Origin: Apostichopus leukothele
Lineage: Eukaryota; Echinodermata; Holothuroidea; Aspidochirotida; Stichopodidae
Assembly: GCA_010014835.2 (NCBI GenBank)
Contig: JAAAKB020000009.1
Location: 849,372 to 872,804, forward strand
DNA length: 23,433 nucleotides
Reading direction: 5' to 3'
In this document: positions 19,311-23,433 of the stretch, in pieces
How positions within the stretch are numbered: position 1 is the first letter of the stretch
Layout of the letters: each line of letters starts with the position of its first letter
Made by a program: the position numbers and the translations under genes
The notes under the pieces: model-generated
Database searches by the model: none
Told to the model about the DNA's origin: nothing
What the model saw: the letters and a program-made list of their open reading frames with translations, nothing else

Positions 19311-21561
19311 AAATGTCAAAATATCAAACGGATATCATCAGGTTAACCATTAAAAATCCAAATTCAGTCCTTTGTTGTTAGAGTGAGCATGCAAAATAAA
19401 TTACCAACAACAGACTACGTCCCTCTGTCTTTCTTACATCATTGTGGTGTTATGTGTAAGATTTCCAGTCATCAAACCATGTGAGATGTTAGACTCGAAC
19501 ACCAAGGTGCTAGTTGTCATTCCATACTTCATCAGATTCGTTTCACAGAAGTTCTGTGCTTCGTTTGCTTTCAGAATTAGCTTAGGCAATTAGCTGGGAT
19601 TAGGATTAACATTGCTGAGATAATTTTCTTCCCTTTTTTTTTAGCAACTTATATTAATCCGCACGCAGGTGATTTTACTACTATGCATTATCTATAGGTT
19701 AATGCACGAGTCAGCTGATGACAACGAGCCAATCCGATTCAAGAAATTTTAACAAGTATGAATGAACTGCTGATTCATAACAAAGGACATTGTTTATGAT
19801 CTCCTTCTATTGTAGTTCTATTTGAACATTCATCTCATATCTATTTCATTTAACCCTGTGGGGGGTCCTACAGGTAAAACTGGTCACCAAAAGTTTAGTC
19901 TCTGTTCCAGAGTTTCCTTTAAGTAATCGCTGGCATGCTGTCCAACCTTATGTACCCAGTACAATAGTTACCATTGTTCTGTGTGGAGAGTTTCACATTC
20001 AACATTAAAGAACCAGTCTCTTTGAAAGAAGATTGTAAGATAAAGTACAGTAGTAGTGAACGTGATATTTCTAAACCCTATGCCAAAGAGACATTAGTTT
20101 AAAATGTGACCTGTTATGTCTGATATGGACAGTAAAGAAAACATTTGTACCTTTTAATGCTGTAATTAGCAACTTCCCAGCTGGTTTTCATGAGTCATAG
20201 ACATTTGTCCTTCAGTCAGAAGTAAAAGATTCAGTACTAGACAGGAAACCAAAGACAATGGGATACTTTGTAAGGGGAGACTGTGGGGGAGTAGGAGGAG
20301 GATGTGAATACCAACAGGAACTAATGACTCATCTGATAAGTACAACTTTGATATGCAGCAATTTTGATAATGAATGGCAAATCACAAGAAAGGGTGGGAA
20401 ACACCTATGCAGTTTCATTTATCATTATGAGTGAATGAGTGATACACAGGTGCAGTTCTTTGCAAGTTCATACAGAATGTATTTTAATTCACCCAGCAGT
20501 GTACATTCCTGCAAACAGCACTGCTTGCTGGTGAATAAAGTAAATAAACCACAAACATGAATAAATAAGGCTGTCACAACTCCCGTTTTTCGTCCTGAAA
20601 TCACTAAGTGTCTGCCATGAGTGAAGCATTACAACTTGCCTCTTAGTCCAAATTTTGTAGTTAAATACATATTGACTGTCAGACTAAATTGAGCTTTTAG
20701 GCTCTATATAATTTAAGCTCATGAATGTATCCTACCCAACCATTCGGTCTTCTCGATGTATCAAATTCATTAACTCACTAATGACAAAAAAAAAATGCAA
20801 CCCGTTTTGTTTGTTGCTACTGGCACAGAATAGTTTTTTCTTGATGGACATTGAGACAGTCATTGAGGATTGTTTGGTCACAGCCAGCTGTCTCAAGGGA
20901 TGTTAAAACTACCCATTCTCCCTCCCTTTAGTGTCACATATGCCCGAGTATGTAACTAACTCTTTAGTCTCTAGTCTAGTCTGCTGCTGATGAAGTACAC
21001 TCATTCAACATCAAAACCAATTCCAAGGGTGAACCCTTGAAAGCTACCAGATCGCCTTTTAATGAGATTACCTGGTACCTCTGCGACTTAATTCAAATAT
21101 TTGAAGACCCATAAATCATCAAAATGTTTTGCATTTTGGAGGCATGCTGTGTTGGAGAATATCCCCAGGGGTTGAGGCTAGAGATATTGTTACTTTCATG
21201 TATGTATTGTATAATATTTTGGGAGACCACCCAAGATGACAGGAAGCTCTGCATGCTGCTTTGCCCACTTGCTCAGGTGTTTTCCATAGCAATGTTCTAT
21301 TTAGTACAACCTGGTACCCTCATCTTTCCCTTCCAAGATCTACTGTAGCAGGTAGGGAAATCTTTCCTGCTGTTAGCTAAGGATGTCGATTTCTTAAACT
21401 GTAGTATTACTGTAAGTAGAAACCGTCACTTAGATGTCAGTGAAGTGGTTGCAGTGTTGTTTACCTCTTACGCAGTGAGTAAGCACAGTGTTCAATGGGT
21501 GGCTGGTCATGAATTAACAATGTCATGCTAAACGTATAAACAACCTTAGTGGAAAATTGAA
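19311..21561 (+). other. Intron-like DNA, no gene supported
   Basis: CpG-poor, with short unrecognised frames (20721-20906, 21124-21348). A 24-nt segment 19645-19668 sits between a strong T-rich acceptor and CAG|gtgatt. It is open in phase 1, but such microexon-like pairs are frequent by chance here. A run of ten A lies at 20786-20795. Confidence 0.4.
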
Positions 21562-21592
21562 TTGAAAAAGTTCAACTTTGAAAAGTTCAACT
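21562..21592 (+). repeat. Two-copy tandem repeat, 15-16 bp
   Basis: TTGAAAAAGTTCAACT is followed by TTGAAAAGTTCAACT, differing by one A. It is a local duplication. Confidence 0.7.
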
Positions 21593-22338
21593 AGTTCCTG
21601 TGACATAATTCTTCCATTTGTAACTGTAATAGGAATAGTAGAATTCACATAACTATGTTATTAACACCCTGCTGTTATTTAACTGTAGGCTCTCTCAAAT
21701 AACGCCTTGTGGTGTGTTACCTAAATAGTACTGTGAGTGACTGGGGCCCATGATGTATCAGATACAAATAGTGGGTTTCGGGGATTCCAATTATGCTGTA
21801 GGGGCTTTACATTACAATTCGTAATTTAGAAAGGTGTCATAGTGTGGAGGGGGATACCATTGCTAGGACTACCACTAACACGGTATTGCTGGGAATCTAC
21901 GAAAGGCTGGAAACACTAGTGTAATTTACAAATAGTTGGCATTTAAGTGAAGTAAGTTCACTACACATTGTTGACAATAGATCTGCAGAAAGATGATATC
22001 CCTGATAAGTCTTAAAACAAAAAATATTGAGAAAATGCAAACATCTTTTTTAGAACTTTTTAGGGGATACCGCAAGATGAAATTGAAAAATTAATTATAG
22101 TCTAAGAAAAACAGAATGTTGAAATACCTTCCCAGGAGAATAGAGTTGACAGTGAAAGAGATTGGGAAAAATGCAAATTGTTGAAGCTTAATTTATATAA
22201 TTAAAATTAACCTTATCATGTTAATAATGAACATTATTCAGGAATTTTAGTATTGAATGACTTTGAAAACCTCTGAAAGTAAACAATCAGCATCTCTGAT
22301 TGATTTCAAAATGAAGGTTATGTCGGAGCAAGTTTTCA
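21593..22338 (+). other. Intron-like DNA, no feature
   Basis: AT-rich, with no repeat, exon or RNA gene recognised. Adenine-rich near 22010-22200. Confidence 0.4.
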
Positions 22339-22641
22339 ATGCTGCTACTGGCCTTCCACTATATGTTAAACTACCTAGTATCCACAAGAACTGACCACTT
22401 TATCTCTCATCCAAGTAGTTTTCTTGGAGACATTGCTGCTACGATTTACCTAATTTATTCCAATCCAACTTTAAGAGCTGCTGATTTTCATCTGACTATT
22501 GACCTAGTTAGTGTCAGAGCAAAGATTAATGTCATTAGGCTACTTATTGATATGTGGCAAAAATCAATAACTGATATTTATCCGGTGGCCTTCGGTCAAC
22601 ATTGGTGGAAGGTGGTCATGGGTCTTAAGGGGGAGTTTTGA
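22339..22641 (+). other. Unrecognised 100-codon open frame
   Basis: A frame of 100 codons ends in TGA, the longest plus-strand frame not made of simple repeats. Residues 28-60 look protein-like (for example FLGDIAATIYLIYSNPTLRA), and the C-terminus contains a WW pair and ends GLKGEF. An overlapping frame just upstream (about 22311-22392) also reads smoothly before its stop. No signal peptide or known motif was identified. The string LPLYVKLPSIHKN in that overlapping frame faintly recalls the LPKIHK block of Penelope-type reverse transcriptases, but the following residues do not support it. It may be chance or a decayed coding fragment. Confidence 0.2.
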
Positions 22642-22940
22642 TTTAGCTCGCTCCATGATTGATGGGAATCAGGAAGGATTATTGAGATGTCGTAGATTGA
22701 GAGGTTTAGTAAAGAAATACCAAGTTAGTATCCTGGTTGTTAGGTAAGGGGGCTCTATTTACAGTGTTCCTAATTTGTTGGCCTGAAGGAAGTATTTCAT
22801 TGTGTGATTGGATTGTGGTATTTTTGTTGGCACAGAGTGTGATTCTTAATTGTGGAGGCTGATTTCAAAAGTTCTTTTGAAGTAACTGGAAAACTAACAT
22901 GTTTTTGCTCCCAGAGGTGTATTGTTGGGAATAAGATTAA
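22642..22940 (+). other. Unannotated flank of the repeat arrays
   Basis: No repeat unit or exon was seen between the open frame and the 20-bp repeats. Confidence 0.4.
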
Positions 22941-23000
22941 TAATATAGCATGTTGAATAATAATATAGCATGTTGAATAATAATATAGCATGTTGAATAA
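22941..23000 (+). repeat. Three exact copies of a 20-bp tandem repeat
   Basis: The unit TAATATAGCATGTTGAATAA occurs three times in a row without a single difference, so the array is recent or homogenised. It is followed after 27 bp by the larger 23-bp array. The motif 'tatagc' recurs at the start of that array. Confidence 0.95.
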
Positions 23001-23027
23001 GGGCAATGTAGGTGATGGAATATAGCT

Positions 23028-23433
23028 GGTAGAATGAGATCGATGTAGCCGGTAGAATGAGATCGATGTAGCCATTAGAATGAGATCGATGTAGCCAGTA
23101 GAATGAGATCGATGTAGGCAGTAGCATGAGATCGATGTAGCCGGTGGAATGAGAACGATGTAGCCGGAAGAATGAGATCGATGTAGCCGGTAGAATGAGA
23201 TCGATATAGCAGGAGAATGAGATAAATATAGCAGGTAGAATGAGATCGATGTAGCCGGTAGAATGAGATGGATGTAGCCGGTAGAATGAGATCGAAGTAG
23301 CCGGTAGAATGAGATCGATGTAGCCGGTGGAATGAGATCGATGTAGCTGGTAGAATGAGATCGATGTAGCCGGTAGAATGAGATCCATGTAGCTGGGAGA
23401 ATGAGATCGAGGTAGCCGGTAGAATGAGATCGA
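23028..23433 (+). repeat. 23-bp minisatellite, 17.7 units, runs off the window
   Basis: The unit is GGTAGAATGAGATCGATGTA followed by GCC (23 bp). Seventeen units (sixteen of 23 bp and one of 22 bp, the ninth) plus 16 bases of an eighteenth reach the window end, so the true array is longer. A degenerate partial unit precedes it (23011-23027). Units 1, 2, 10, 13 and 15 match the consensus exactly. Substitutions concentrate in units 3-9 and again in 11-12, 14 and 16-17. Each consensus unit contains GATCGAT and two CpG, unlike the CpG-poor flank. The long minus-strand open frame over it (22894-23388) is the translation of the repeat, not a gene. Confidence 0.97.

Noticed and set aside
22311-22392. 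LPLYVKLPSIHKN resembling the Penelope-type LPKIHK block
   Set aside because: Only a few residues agree and the next expected block is absent. Not enough to name an element.
22894-23388. 164-codon minus-strand open frame
   Set aside because: It is entirely the translation of the 23-bp and 20-bp tandem arrays. The repeated peptide follows from the unit length and lack of stops, with no independent coding signal.

Overview
The window reads as nuclear DNA from an animal with large introns, most likely a marine invertebrate. It is AT-rich, has no dense gene packing, and carries poly-A/T runs, an ATT microsatellite, a minisatellite, a fold-back transposon and a degraded tandem repeat built around 'aggtcaaa-gtcattt-gaggtca' wording. 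I remember similar wording from echinoderm and other deuterostome genomes, so an echinoderm-like source is my guess from memory, not a proof. Nothing bacterial was seen: no operons, Shine-Dalgarno sites, tRNAs or rRNA genes.

Region by region: bases 1-4560 look like non-coding DNA with three G/C-homopolymer tracts able to form quadruplexes and an ATT microsatellite. Bases 4561-6540 are CpG-rich (about 80 CpG in 1,980 bp by eye) and contain the only gene start I can argue for. This is a possible 5'UTR exon (4570-4645, ttgcag / gtaagc), then a strong acceptor at 6046, then an exon holding an ATG at 6299 in good context. That ATG opens a 28-residue signal-peptide-like segment ending at a phase-1 splice donor at 6383/6384. 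From about 6540 rightward the DNA is strongly CpG-depleted (about 25 CpG in 6541-9540), as expected of a methylated gene body. The remaining 17 kb therefore looks like one very long first intron, or that intron plus unrecognised small exons.

Within the right part are an imperfect 117-bp direct repeat (7259-7427) and several unrecognised open stretches (7804-8097, 9764-10217, 13635-13814, 15839-15966, 22339-22641). There is also a perfect 11-bp hairpin (18352-18380). The best supported element in the window is a 365-bp fold-back/MITE-like DNA transposon (18835-19199) with 55-bp terminal inverted repeats and a perfect 8-bp target duplication. It sits inside an older tandem repeat array (18443-19310). 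The window ends in three exact 20-bp repeats (22941-23000) and a 23-bp minisatellite (23028 to the window end, 17.7 units).

No complete protein-coding gene is visible and no gene symbol is justified. Most open frames are short and fit chance in AT-rich DNA or translation of repeats.
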